In this document: positions 50,057-58,986 of the stretch, in pieces
Numbering within the stretch: position 1 is the stretch's first letter
Layout of the letters: each line of letters begins with the position of its first letter
Source of the DNA: Bacillota bacterium
GTDB taxonomy: Bacteria; Bacillota; Clostridia; Oscillospirales; Ruminococcaceae
Assembly: GCA_023433405.1 (NCBI GenBank)
Contig: JAEZCT010000050.1
Span: 1-64,000 of the forward strand
DNA: 64,000 nucleotides
Direction: 5' to 3'
Program-made: the position numbers and the translations under genes
Notes under the pieces: generated by a model
Seen by the model: only the letters and a program-made list of their open reading frames with translations
What the model was told of the DNA's origin: nothing
The model's database searches: none

Positions 50057-50869
50057 ATGGCAACCTTTGACGTGAACTTTTTCTCAAAATCGCTAAGACG
50101 GCTTACCCGAATGACAGCAATCGTACCAATAGAAGAAACGCAGCTGATTCCCGGTGTGCCTGTGCCGGATAAAAGCAAGCCCTTTCGCACTCTGGTGCTG
50201 CTGCATGGCTTTTCAAGCAACGAAAAGGAATGGCTGCACGGCTCGAGAATCGAGCTTCTGGCGGCGCTGCATAATGTAGCGGTGCTCTTCCCCTATGGGG
50301 AGAACAGCTTTTATGTAGACGATACCGCCCGTGATGCCCTGTATGAGCAGTATGTATGCCGCGAGATTCTTGATTTTGGCCGCAAGGTATTCCCGCTTTC
50401 AAGCAAAAGAGAGGATACAACAATAGGAGGCCTTTCCATGGGCGGATACGGCGCCTTGCGCAACGGCCTTAAAAACAGCGAGGTGTTCGGTAATATTATT
50501 GCGTTTTCCTCCGCCTTAGTTACGGATAAGCTTGCCGAGCTGGAGGCACACCAAGACAACCCGCTGGCGACCGCGGCATATTATAACCATGTTTTTGGAA
50601 AGCCCTCCGAGATTAAGGGCAGCGACCGTGACCCAAAGACGCTTGCAAAAGCGGTTGTGGAAAAGGGCGGCCAACGGCCCAACATCTATATGGCGTGCGG
50701 CGCTGAGGATTTTCTGATAGAGTCAAACAGAAGCTTTAGCGCGTATTTAAATGACATTGGCTTGGACCATGAGTTTCACGTTTCTCCCGGCGTGCATAAC
50801 TGGGTATTTTGGGATGAATATATCGAGAAGGCTCTTTTATGGCTCGATAGCGAGAACGGAGCGGTATAG
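50057..50869 (+). CDS. Esterase of the EstA/S-formylglutathione hydrolase-like group
   Basis: A 270-residue alpha/beta hydrolase. LLHGFSSNEKEWLHG supplies the oxyanion hole, GGLSMGGYGALR the nucleophile Ser, ACGAEDFLIESN the acid Asp and PGVHNWVFWDEYI the base His. This matches tributyrin/acetyl esterases such as EstA. It is the fourth ester hydrolase in 8 kb, and its stop is next to the MATE exporter start, so the two are coupled. Confidence 0.88.
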   Translation: MATFDVNFFSKSLRRLTRMTAIVPIEETQLIPGVPVPDKSKPFRTLVLLHGFSSNEKEWLHGSRIELLAALHNVAVLFPYGENSFYVDDTARDALYEQYVCREILDFGRKVFPLSSKREDTTIGGLSMGGYGALRNGLKNSEVFGNIIAFSSALVTDKLAELEAHQDNPLATAAYYNHVFGKPSEIKGSDRDPKTLAKAVVEKGGQRPNIYMACGAEDFLIESNRSFSAYLNDIGLDHEFHVSPGVHNWVFWDEYIEKALLWLDSENGAV

Positions 50870-50870
50870 A

Positions 50871-52262
50871 TTGCGATTTCTAATTAAAGATAAGAAGTTC
50901 TACATTCAAATTATTACGATTGCTCTGCCAATTGTTTTGCAAAGCCTGATTACGATTGGCGTAAACACAACAGATACCATTATGCTGGGCAGCTTTGGCG
51001 AGCAGCAGCTTTCGGCTGCAAGCCTATCCAACCAGTTTTATAGCATATTTCAAATATTTTGCTTTGGTGTGGGCGGCGGCGCGGCGGTCATGACCTCACG
51101 GTTATGGGGACGCGGGGATAGCGCAGGCATAAAAAAGGTAATCGCGATTATGCTGCGCATAGCAATCACGGCAGGTTTTTCGTTAATGCTGCTCACAGCC
51201 TTTTTCCCAGGTGCTGTACTTTCCTTGTATACGGATAACCCCGCCACCATTGGCTATGGCATTAAGTATTTTTCGTTTTTATGCTACACCTTTCTTTTTC
51301 AGGGGATATCCTTGACGCTGTCCATCGTCATGCGCAGTGTAGGCGCTTATTTTATCCCACTGGTGTCCTCTGCCAGTTCGTTTTTGCTAAACATATTCTT
51401 TAACTGGGTTTTCATTTTCGGCAAGCTTGGCGCGCCCGAGTTGCAGATACAGGGAGCGGCGATTGGGACGCTTATTGCAAGATTTGTTGAGGTTTCCATC
51501 ATGGTGTTTTATCTTTTAGTGGTGGATAAACGCATAGGATTTAAGGGAAAGGATCTTTTCTCCGACTGCAAGGAGGTTAGCCGACAGTATTTAAAATACA
51601 GTACACCGGTAATTATCAGCGACATTATTTTGGCGGTGGGAAATAACTACATGTCCGTTATTATGATGAAAATTGGTGTAAATTTTGTGGCCGCACATGC
51701 GATAACGCTGGTCGTGGTGCAAATAAGCACTTTTTTCACCCTGGCGGTATCCAACGCGGCAAGCATTATTATCGGCAACACCTTAGGCAAGGGTTCAAAG
51801 GAAACCGCTCAAACTCAGGGTACAACCTTTCTTTTTATCAGCATTATTTTAGGGGTTTTGGCTTCCATTATTACGATTGTTCTAAAGCCAATCATGATTG
51901 ATTTTTATAATGTTACCGCGCAAACCAAGGAAATTGCAATACAACTAATGAATGCGGTGGGACTTACGGTTATTTTCAGAACAATCTCCAGTGTCCTGAC
52001 AAAGGGAATACTGCGCGGCGGAGGGGATACCCGGTATATGATGATGGCGGATGTACTGTTTCTGTGGATTGGGAGCATCCCATTAGGAGCGCTTACGGGT
52101 CTTGTTTTACATACCTCGCCATTTATAACCTACTGCTGCTTGAATATCGATTTGGTTATCAAATCGTTCTGGTGCATCCATCGGCTGTATTCAAAGAAAT
52201 GGATTAAAGACATCCGTCTGTCAACCAGGCTTGATTCAAATATAGCTTTAAAATCAACTTAA
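50871..52262 (+). CDS. MATE family efflux transporter
   Basis: A 463-residue membrane protein with about 12 hydrophobic segments and the MATE core (LPIVLQSLITIGVNTTDTIM, LGSFGEQQLSAASLSNQFY). It would export a cationic or small organic compound using a Na+ or H+ gradient. A TTG start at 50871 is placed by GGAG 9 bp upstream, immediately after the esterase stop; a longer frame running back into the esterase gene is not credible. Coupling to the hydrolase cluster suggests export of a product or of a toxic substrate. Confidence 0.88.
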   Translation: MRFLIKDKKFYIQIITIALPIVLQSLITIGVNTTDTIMLGSFGEQQLSAASLSNQFYSIFQIFCFGVGGGAAVMTSRLWGRGDSAGIKKVIAIMLRIAITAGFSLMLLTAFFPGAVLSLYTDNPATIGYGIKYFSFLCYTFLFQGISLTLSIVMRSVGAYFIPLVSSASSFLLNIFFNWVFIFGKLGAPELQIQGAAIGTLIARFVEVSIMVFYLLVVDKRIGFKGKDLFSDCKEVSRQYLKYSTPVIISDIILAVGNNYMSVIMMKIGVNFVAAHAITLVVVQISTFFTLAVSNAASIIIGNTLGKGSKETAQTQGTTFLFISIILGVLASIITIVLKPIMIDFYNVTAQTKEIAIQLMNAVGLTVIFRTISSVLTKGILRGGGDTRYMMMADVLFLWIGSIPLGALTGLVLHTSPFITYCCLNIDLVIKSFWCIHRLYSKKWIKDIRLSTRLDSNIALKST

Positions 52263-52292
52263 AAGACATTATTACAATTATCACACAGAAGA

Positions 52293-52400
52293 CCTAATAC
52301 CAATCTTGTTAAAAGCGTTGTGAGCAAATCCATACAAAAACCTTAAATCAAAGCCTTTGCCTGATAATACGAATTTTGTTTAAGCATTTAGGAAAACCTG
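52293..52400. repeat. Possible degraded copy of the dispersed palindromic repeat
   Basis: CTAATACCAATCTTG, then AAATCCATACAAAAACCTTAAATCAAAGCC, keeps the order of conserved blocks of the repeat (TACTAAT, AAATCC, AAAACC, TTAAA, AAAGC), but identity is low. Confidence 0.3.
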
Positions 52401-52405
52401 ATATT

Positions 52406-52459
52406 ATTATAAACCGTGCTGTGGCATATTTTGTGCTGCTGTGCGGTTTATAATTTTTT
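52406..52459 (+). terminator. Terminator of the hydrolase-MATE operon
   Basis: ATTATAAACCG (52406-52416) pairs with CGGTTTATAAT (52444-52454), and T6 follows. A second hairpin, CACAGAC/GTCTGTG (52490-52517), lies just downstream. The remaining AT-rich stretch 52518-52800 shows no gene that I would defend. Confidence 0.75.
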
Positions 52460-52801
52460 ATAAATACGTTCTTCGGTAAATAGTATTATCACAGACACAA
52501 TACCTCCTCGGTCTGTGAATATTTTCTGCTTATACGATTATTAAGCCAAGTGATGAAAATTTTAAAAAAGCAAGCAACGATAGAATAGATTTTGCGGACA
52601 TTGCTGGAAATTGCTAAAATAAGGTATGAAGACAGAGTAAGTTTTATTTGAAAATGCTGGCTTAATTATATATAATAATGTATAGACCCAAAAGGTAACC
52701 CCAAGCCTTATACAAAATAAACAGGCAGTTTTTTTTCTCCCCGCAAAAGTTGTGCGATAAGCCGGACTTTTCTCCACGCTGTATTTTTATGCATTTTATT
52801 C

Positions 52802-52829
52802 TTGCAATTTTGCGCGTTAAATGTATAAT
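52802..52829 (+). promoter_or_regulatory. Promoter of the arginine operon
   Basis: TTGCAA (52802-52807), a 16-bp spacer and TATAAT (52824-52829), 64 bp before the argG ATG. The AT-rich palindrome TATAATTATA at 52824-52833 overlaps the -10 and might be part of an ArgR (ARG box) site, but the match to TGAATAATTATTCA is weak. Confidence 0.6.
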
Positions 52830-52892
52830 TATAAATATATTCTCTACAAAAGCCCTGATAAGTGAAATAATATAGATAAGGTTGTGACTGAT

Positions 52893-54098
52893 ATGCAGAA
52901 TTTCAAAAAGGTTGTGCTTGCATACTCCGGGGGGCTCGATACCTCCATCATCATCCCGTGGCTGAAGGAAAACTATGGCTGCGAGGTTATCGCGGTTGCC
53001 GCGGATGTAGGGCAGGGCGCGGAGCTGGAGGGCTTACAGGAAAAGGCCATTAAAACCGGTGCAAGCAAGCTGTTTATTGAGGATCTGACCGATGAGTTTG
53101 TAGAGGAATATATCTTTGAGACCTTAAAGGCTGGGGCGGTTTACGAGAATAAATACCTCCTGGGTACCTCCTTTGCCCGTCCGATAATCGCAAAGCGCAT
53201 TGTGGAGATTGCCTTGCGTGAGGGTGCCGATGCCATCGCCCATGGCTGCACCGGCAAGGGCAACGACCAGGTTCGCTTTGAGCTTGCCATCAAGGCGTTT
53301 GCCCCCAATATGCCGGTCATCGCTCCGTGGCGTGTATGGGAGCTTAAAAGCCGCGACGATGAGATAGATTATGCCGAGGCGCGCGGTATCCCCCTTAAAA
53401 TCACCCGAGAGACCAACTATTCCAAGGATATGAACATCTGGCACCTCTCCCATGAGGGGCTTGACCTAGAGGACCCCGCCAATGAGCCAAACTACGACAA
53501 AATACTTGAGCTTGGCGTTTCCCCCGAAAAAGCACCCGACAAGCCCTCCTATGTGACCATCGGCTTTGAGAAGGGTGTGCCGGTGAGCGTAAACTCCAGT
53601 AAGATGAAGGGCAGCGACATTATCCGTGTTCTTAACAAGCTGGGCGGCGAGAACGGCATCGGCTTAATCGACCTTGTGGAAAACCGTCTTGTGGGCATGA
53701 AGAGCCGCGGCGTATACGAAACCCCCGGCGGCACCATCCTGTACCATGCCCACGAGGTGCTTGAGAGCATCTGCCTGGACCGCGACACCCAGCACTACAA
53801 GCAGCAGGTAGCCTTGCGCTTTGCAGAGCTTGTGTACAACGGCCAGTGGTATACCCCGCTGCGCGAGGCACTCTCGGCGTTTGTGGATAGCACCCAAGCC
53901 ACCGTTACCGGTGAGGTAAAGCTAAAGCTTTACAAGGGCAACATCATTAACGCCGGCGTTGCCAGTCACTATACGCTGTACAGTGAGGATATCGCCACCT
54001 TTGGCGAGGATGAGGTTTACAATCAGAACGATTCGGCGGGCTTTATCAACCTGTTCGGACTGCCCATCAAGGTTAAGGCCTTATCGGAGGGCAAGTAA
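52893..54098 (+). CDS. argG: Argininosuccinate synthase
   Basis: A 401-residue enzyme that joins citrulline and aspartate using ATP, the seventh step of arginine synthesis. The ATP-binding motif AYSGGLDTS is at residues 10-18; HGCTGKGNDQVRFE, IAPWR and DMNIWHLSHEG are standard ArgG stretches. The ATG at 52893 is chosen because AAGG is 11 bp upstream; a GTG 9 bp earlier has the site too close. It is the first gene of the arginine operon. The 170-bp gap to argH contains a hairpin. Confidence 0.96.
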   Translation: MQNFKKVVLAYSGGLDTSIIIPWLKENYGCEVIAVAADVGQGAELEGLQEKAIKTGASKLFIEDLTDEFVEEYIFETLKAGAVYENKYLLGTSFARPIIAKRIVEIALREGADAIAHGCTGKGNDQVRFELAIKAFAPNMPVIAPWRVWELKSRDDEIDYAEARGIPLKITRETNYSKDMNIWHLSHEGLDLEDPANEPNYDKILELGVSPEKAPDKPSYVTIGFEKGVPVSVNSSKMKGSDIIRVLNKLGGENGIGLIDLVENRLVGMKSRGVYETPGGTILYHAHEVLESICLDRDTQHYKQQVALRFAELVYNGQWYTPLREALSAFVDSTQATVTGEVKLKLYKGNIINAGVASHYTLYSEDIATFGEDEVYNQNDSAGFINLFGLPIKVKALSEGK

Positions 54099-54173
54099 AC
54101 CTGCTTGTGTTTATTGCTTTTAAATTAGGATAAGCCGTTTTATAGCAAGCAGATTTTTAAGCAAGGTGTTTGT

Positions 54174-54209
54174 GGTGCAGAATGCGGGGATTAATTCGCA
54201 TTCTGCACC
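54174..54209 (+). promoter_or_regulatory. Hairpin between argG and argH
   Basis: GGTGCAGAATGCG (54174-54186) pairs perfectly with CGCATTCTGCACC (54197-54209). Only a weak TTTT occurs 6 bp after it, so it could be a partial terminator or a stabilising element that sets argG versus argH levels. Confidence 0.5.
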
Positions 54210-54273
54210 CTCCGTTTTCATTGAATATGCGGCGCCGGAATAAGGCGCTTACACCGGAAAGGCGAGGGTTCTT

Positions 54274-55677
54274 ATGAAGCTTTGGGCAGGGCGATTTTCC
54301 AAGGAGGTAGATTCCGGCGTAAACGATTTTAACTCCTCCATCTCCTTCGACAGCCGAATGGCAAGGCAGGATATTGTGGGCAGTGCCGCGCACGCCAAGA
54401 TGCTGGGCGAGACCGGCATTATCTCAAAAGAGGAGGCTACCCGCCTGCGCGAAGGGCTTTTTGCCCTGTTAAAAGAGCTGGAGGAGGGGCAACTTGTCTT
54501 TGATTACTCGGCGGAGGATGTTCACACCTTTATAGAGGCGGAGTTGACGAAGCGGCTGGGGGATACCGGCAAGCGCCTGCACACCGCGCGCAGCCGCAAC
54601 GATCAGGTGGCGCTGGATGTGCGGCTGTACCTCAAGGAGGAGATTGCCACCCTCACCACCTTGACCGTAGCGCTGTGCGACGCGCTGCTGGAGCAAGCCG
54701 AGGCGCATACCGAGACGGTAATGTGCGGCTACACCCATCTGCAAAGGGCGCAGCCCATCACCTTCGCCCACCACCTGATGGCATATGTTCAGATGCTGCT
54801 GCGCGACCTGCGCCGTCTTGACCAGACGCTTGACGAAACCGACGTTATGCCGCTGGGGAGCGGCGCGCTTGCGGGGACGACCTACCCGCTGGATCGGGAG
54901 CTGGTGGCAAGAGAGCTTGGGTTTGCGTGCGTCTGCCGCAACTCGCTGGACGGCGTCTCCGACCGGGATTTTGCCATCCAGCTGGTGAGCGCCCTTTCCA
55001 TCCTCATGATGCACCTATCCCGCCTCTCGGAGGAAATCATCCTCTGGTGCTCGTGGGAGTTTAAGTATATCGAGCTGGACGACGCGTACGCCACTGGATC
55101 GAGCATCATGCCCCAAAAGAAAAACCCCGACGTGGCGGAGCTGTGCCGCGGCAAAACCGGGCGGGTATACGGCGACCTGATGACCCTGCTTTCTATGATG
55201 AAATCGCTCCCCCTTGCCTATAATAAGGATATGCAGGAGGATAAGGAGGCGGTGTTTGACGCGGTGGATACCGCAAGGCTGTGCCTGAAAACCTTCGCTC
55301 CCATGATACGCACCATGACGGTGCTGCCCGAGAATATGCGCGCGGCGGCAGCACGGGGGTTTATTAACGCCACCGACTGCGCCGATTACCTCACGAAGAA
55401 GGGGCTCCCCTTCCGGGACGCGTACAAGGCGGTGGGTGCGCTCGTGGCCTACTGCATCGAACAGGGTAAGACGCTGGAGGGACTGTCCCTAGACGAGTAT
55501 AAAACGGTAAGCGACCTGTTTGAGCGGGATGTGTACGACGCGGTGAAGCTGGAAACGTGTGTGGGGGAACGCGCCGTAACCGGAGGTCCCGCGCCGGAAC
55601 AGGTAAAAGCAGAGATTACCCGCGCAAGACAGGCGCTTACCCAATACCAGAACGCGGAAAGAAAGGACAGCTTATGA
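54274..55677 (+). CDS. argH: Argininosuccinate lyase
   Basis: A 467-residue enzyme that splits argininosuccinate into arginine and fumarate. The fumarase/aspartase superfamily signature GSSIMPQKKNPD is at about 275-286; the HTARSRNDQVALD and GYTHLQRAQPITFAHH regions are also intact. Its stop overlaps the next ATG (ATGA). The start follows GGAAAGGCGAGGG. Confidence 0.96.
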   Translation: MKLWAGRFSKEVDSGVNDFNSSISFDSRMARQDIVGSAAHAKMLGETGIISKEEATRLREGLFALLKELEEGQLVFDYSAEDVHTFIEAELTKRLGDTGKRLHTARSRNDQVALDVRLYLKEEIATLTTLTVALCDALLEQAEAHTETVMCGYTHLQRAQPITFAHHLMAYVQMLLRDLRRLDQTLDETDVMPLGSGALAGTTYPLDRELVARELGFACVCRNSLDGVSDRDFAIQLVSALSILMMHLSRLSEEIILWCSWEFKYIELDDAYATGSSIMPQKKNPDVAELCRGKTGRVYGDLMTLLSMMKSLPLAYNKDMQEDKEAVFDAVDTARLCLKTFAPMIRTMTVLPENMRAAAARGFINATDCADYLTKKGLPFRDAYKAVGALVAYCIEQGKTLEGLSLDEYKTVSDLFERDVYDAVKLETCVGERAVTGGPAPEQVKAEITRARQALTQYQNAERKDSL

Positions 55678-56636
55678 ATCAGCAAAAAAAGCACCCGGGC
55701 TATCTTACGGAGTTTTTAGAGATTAACGGCATTAAGCAGTATATGCTGCATTACCCGTCCCAGGCAAAGCCGGTCGTGCTGCACCTGCACGGCGGTCCGG
55801 GGCAGTCGCAGGCGCACTTTGCCTACTGTACCCGCCCCGAGGACGACTACTGTACCTATGTGTTCTACGACCAGCGCGGTGCGGGCAAGACCCAGCGGCG
55901 CAGCAAAACTCCCGCAAGTGAGGTAACGCTTGAAAACCTTCTTGAGGATTTGCGGCTGACCATCCTCCATGTCAAGGAGCGGTACGCCACCGACGAGGTG
56001 ATTCTGCTTGGGCACTCCTGGGGCTCGGTGCTGGGCACGGAATATATCCGACGATATCCAAGCGATGTCAGGGGCTTCATTGGCGTGGGGCAGGTCGTGG
56101 ATATTGCAAAAGGGGAGACAATCGGCTTTGCGAAGCTGACAGAGTCTGTAGAGCGAAAGGGTAAAAAAAGCGACCAAAAGGCACTCGCCGCCCTTGCCGG
56201 ATATCCGAATGGGCTGGAAGGCAAGAGCTTTTTTAAGCAGATGGGCAGGGTTCGGGCGCTGCAAAGCAGGTATGGCGCTACAGTAAATATTCCGAAGCTA
56301 TTAAAGGCGCTGCTCAAAAGCCCGGTTTTTCATCCCGCAGACCTTCTCTCGCTGGCAAACGGTCTCGCTGTTAATTCCAACCTGCTCAACAGTATGCTTG
56401 AGTACAGCATCCTGTCGGTAACCGAGTATCAAACGCCCGTTTGCTATGTGCTGGGCGAAAACGACTGGCAGGTGCCGAGCGTGCTTGCGGCGGAGTATTT
56501 TGAGGGCATCCATGCCCCGTATAAGGCACTGCGCCTAGTTAAGGACGCGGGGCATATGACCGATTTTGACAACCCGCGCGGCTTCCACGAAGCGGTAAGG
56601 GAATGCGTAGAACAGCTTTGCGCCATTGCCCAATAG
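55674..56636 (+). CDS. Alpha/beta hydrolase, proline iminopeptidase-like
   Basis: A 320-residue cytoplasmic hydrolase. HGGPG (39-43) forms the oxyanion hole, DQRGAGK (66-72) is the proline iminopeptidase hallmark, Ser115 in GHSWGSVLG is the nucleophile, the acid Asp is in LGENDWQVPS and the base His in DAGHMTDFDNP. Family enzymes remove N-terminal proline or hydrolyse related amides and esters. It is embedded between argH and argC, sharing an ATGA with argH and ending 29 bp before argC. No arginine-pathway step requires it, since argJ removes the need for argE. Its role there is unknown. Confidence 0.85.
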   Translation: MNQQKKHPGYLTEFLEINGIKQYMLHYPSQAKPVVLHLHGGPGQSQAHFAYCTRPEDDYCTYVFYDQRGAGKTQRRSKTPASEVTLENLLEDLRLTILHVKERYATDEVILLGHSWGSVLGTEYIRRYPSDVRGFIGVGQVVDIAKGETIGFAKLTESVERKGKKSDQKALAALAGYPNGLEGKSFFKQMGRVRALQSRYGATVNIPKLLKALLKSPVFHPADLLSLANGLAVNSNLLNSMLEYSILSVTEYQTPVCYVLGENDWQVPSVLAAEYFEGIHAPYKALRLVKDAGHMTDFDNPRGFHEAVRECVEQLCAIAQ

Positions 56637-56665
56637 CAAATAGAACGGTTAGGCGGCGTAATACC

Positions 56666-57610
56666 ATGAGTAAAAAAAAGAAAGTATTTATAGACGGCAG
56701 AGAGGGCACCACAGGCCTGCAGATCGTGGAGCGCATCGAGCGCCGCCCGGAGCTTGAGCTAATGGTGATTGACGAAAATAAACGCAAGGACGCCGGCGAG
56801 CGCAAACGCCTTATCAACGAGGCGGATGTGGTGTTCCTGTGCCTGCCCGACGACGCGGCGCGGGAGTCGGTGGCAATGGTGGAGAACGACCATACTATCA
56901 TAATCGATGCCTCAACGGCGCACCGCACATTGGAGGGCTGGGCTTACGGCTTTCCTGAGCTTTCGTCCGGTCACCGGACGGCGGTAAAAAACGGCAGACG
57001 CATTGCCGTGCCCGGCTGCTACGCCACCGGCTTTGTTTCGGCGGTAGCGCCGCTGGTGAGTCTCGGGCTGATTGCCCCCGATTATCCGGTGACGGCCTAT
57101 GGCGTTTCGGGCTACAGCGGCGGCGGCAAGAAGCTGATAGCCGAATACGAGGCCGCCGACCGCGACGAGGCTCACGACAGCCCCCGGCATTATGCCCTGG
57201 GGCTAACCCATAAGCATGTGCCTGAGATGCAAAAGCACACGGGGCTTACTTACGAGCCGGTGTTTACTCCCATTGTATGCGATTATTACAAAGGCATGAC
57301 GGTCAGCGTTCCACTGACCGCCCGCCTGATGACGCAGCGGGTGAGCGCGGGGGAGTTGACCGAACGGTATGCCCTTTACTACGCCGGTCAGCGGTTTATA
57401 AGCGTAAAACAGCATGGGGAGCTGGCGGGCGGCGTAATCTATACAAACGGGCTGGCGGGAACCAATGCCCTTGAGCTTATTGTGTGCGGCGGTGAAGAGC
57501 TGCTGACGGTAACCGCAAGGCTGGATAACCTGGGCAAGGGAGCCTCTGGCGCGGCGGTTCAGTGCATGAATCTCGCACTCGGTCTTGACGAAGGGGCGGG
57601 CCTAGAGTAA
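56666..57610 (+). CDS. argC: N-acetyl-gamma-glutamyl-phosphate reductase, type 2
   Basis: A 314-residue enzyme of the short (type 2) ArgC class, which reduces N-acetylglutamyl phosphate to the semialdehyde with NADPH. The start KVFIDGREGTTGLQI is the type 2 nucleotide-binding stretch, and the catalytic cysteine is Cys118 in PGCYATGF. ATG 56666 is chosen over an upstream frame that overlaps the hydrolase gene. Confidence 0.95.
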   Translation: MSKKKKVFIDGREGTTGLQIVERIERRPELELMVIDENKRKDAGERKRLINEADVVFLCLPDDAARESVAMVENDHTIIIDASTAHRTLEGWAYGFPELSSGHRTAVKNGRRIAVPGCYATGFVSAVAPLVSLGLIAPDYPVTAYGVSGYSGGGKKLIAEYEAADRDEAHDSPRHYALGLTHKHVPEMQKHTGLTYEPVFTPIVCDYYKGMTVSVPLTARLMTQRVSAGELTERYALYYAGQRFISVKQHGELAGGVIYTNGLAGTNALELIVCGGEELLTVTARLDNLGKGASGAAVQCMNLALGLDEGAGLE

Positions 57611-57695
57611 TACCCGCACTAAATAAGCCCGAAGCTTGATGGGGATATGGCAAAGCCTTATAAAGCAAATATTAGAGGTAGAGGGGTAAGTTTGA

Positions 57696-58955
57696 ATGAG
57701 TGACTGCCACAAGGCGGAGGGCGGCGTGACCGCCGCAAAGGATTTTTACGCAAACGGGCTGTATTGCGGTATAAAATACGCCATGAAAAACGGGGCGGTG
57801 GACGAAGGCTCCCGCGACGGCAAAAAACGGGATGTCGCGGTAATATTCAGCACCCGCCCCTGTGCGGCGGCGGCGGTATACACCAAAAACAAGGTCAAGG
57901 CGGCGCCGGTATTGGTGACCAAGCAGCATTTGGCAAAGGGGAAGGCTCGGGCGGTGATAGTAAACAGCGGCAACGCCAACGCCTGCAACGCCGACGGCAT
58001 GGATACGGCAAAGGAGATGTGCGCCCTCGCGGCGGCGGAGCTAGGTGTTAAGCCTGAGGAGCTTATTGTCGCGTCCACCGGGGTTATTGGCGTGCCGCTG
58101 CCGCTTGACCCCATTCGCGCGGGAATCGGCGAGCTGTGCGCAGGGCTTTCGGCGGAGGGCGGCTCCTATGCCGCCGAGGCGATTATGACTACCGACACCT
58201 TTAAAAAAGAGAGCGCAGTGCATTTTGTGGTGGGCGGCACAACCTGCACACTGGGCGGTATGGCAAAGGGCTCGGGCATGATTCACCCCAATATGGCGAC
58301 AAACCTCAACTTTTTATCCACCGACTGTGCAATCTCTCCCGCCTTGCTGCAACAGGCGCTTTCGTCTTGCACCGAGGCAAGCTTTAACATGGTGAGCGTG
58401 GACGGCGATACCTCCACCAACGACATGGCGTGCATTCTCGCAAACGGCGCGGCGGGCAACCCCGCAATTACTGCGGAGGGTGCGGATTACGATGCCTTTT
58501 GCACAGCGCTCCTAACCGTGACCACCACCCTTGCCAAAATGCTTGCAAAGGACGGCGAAGGCGCAACCAAGCTCATTGAATGCGCGGTAAGCGGTGCGCC
58601 AACCCTAAAGGCGGCAAGAGCCGCGGCAAAAAGCGTGATTGGCTCAAGCCTTTTCAAGGCGGCTATGTTTGGAAAGGACGCGAACTGGGGACGCATATTA
58701 TGTGCGCTCGGCTACGCGGACGCGGAATTTGCCGTAGACCGCGCCGAGGTGACCCTGGCAAGCCGGGCGGGCGGGATAAAGGTATGCGAAAACGGCTCTG
58801 GGGTAGCCTTCTCGGAGGAAGAGGCTCTGCGGGTGCTCTCGGAGGATGAAGTACAGATTCTAATAGACCTGCACGACGGCGACGGGCTTGCCACCGCGTG
58901 GGGCTGCGACCTGACCTATGATTATGTGAAGATTAACGGGGATTACCGCACCTGA
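57696..58955 (+). CDS. argJ: Glutamate N-acetyltransferase/ornithine acetyltransferase
   Basis: A 419-residue enzyme that transfers acetyl from N-acetylornithine to glutamate, making the pathway cyclic. The self-cleavage site and nucleophile Thr202 occur in GSGMIHPNMATN; VNSGNANACN and the Zn-independent AKDGEGATKLIE region match ArgJ. Many ArgJ are bifunctional and also use acetyl-CoA. No argA or argE is seen. RBS GAGGGG precedes the ATG. Confidence 0.95.
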   Translation: MSDCHKAEGGVTAAKDFYANGLYCGIKYAMKNGAVDEGSRDGKKRDVAVIFSTRPCAAAAVYTKNKVKAAPVLVTKQHLAKGKARAVIVNSGNANACNADGMDTAKEMCALAAAELGVKPEELIVASTGVIGVPLPLDPIRAGIGELCAGLSAEGGSYAAEAIMTTDTFKKESAVHFVVGGTTCTLGGMAKGSGMIHPNMATNLNFLSTDCAISPALLQQALSSCTEASFNMVSVDGDTSTNDMACILANGAAGNPAITAEGADYDAFCTALLTVTTTLAKMLAKDGEGATKLIECAVSGAPTLKAARAAAKSVIGSSLFKAAMFGKDANWGRILCALGYADAEFAVDRAEVTLASRAGGIKVCENGSGVAFSEEEALRVLSEDEVQILIDLHDGDGLATAWGCDLTYDYVKINGDYRT

Positions 58956-58986
58956 TAAGTGGGCAGTGAGAAAGGTTAGAAAGATC

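Noticed and set aside
52562..52777. Minus-strand open frame of 71 codons before argG
   Set aside because: The region is AT-rich intergenic sequence without a ribosome binding site, and the product matches nothing recognisable.
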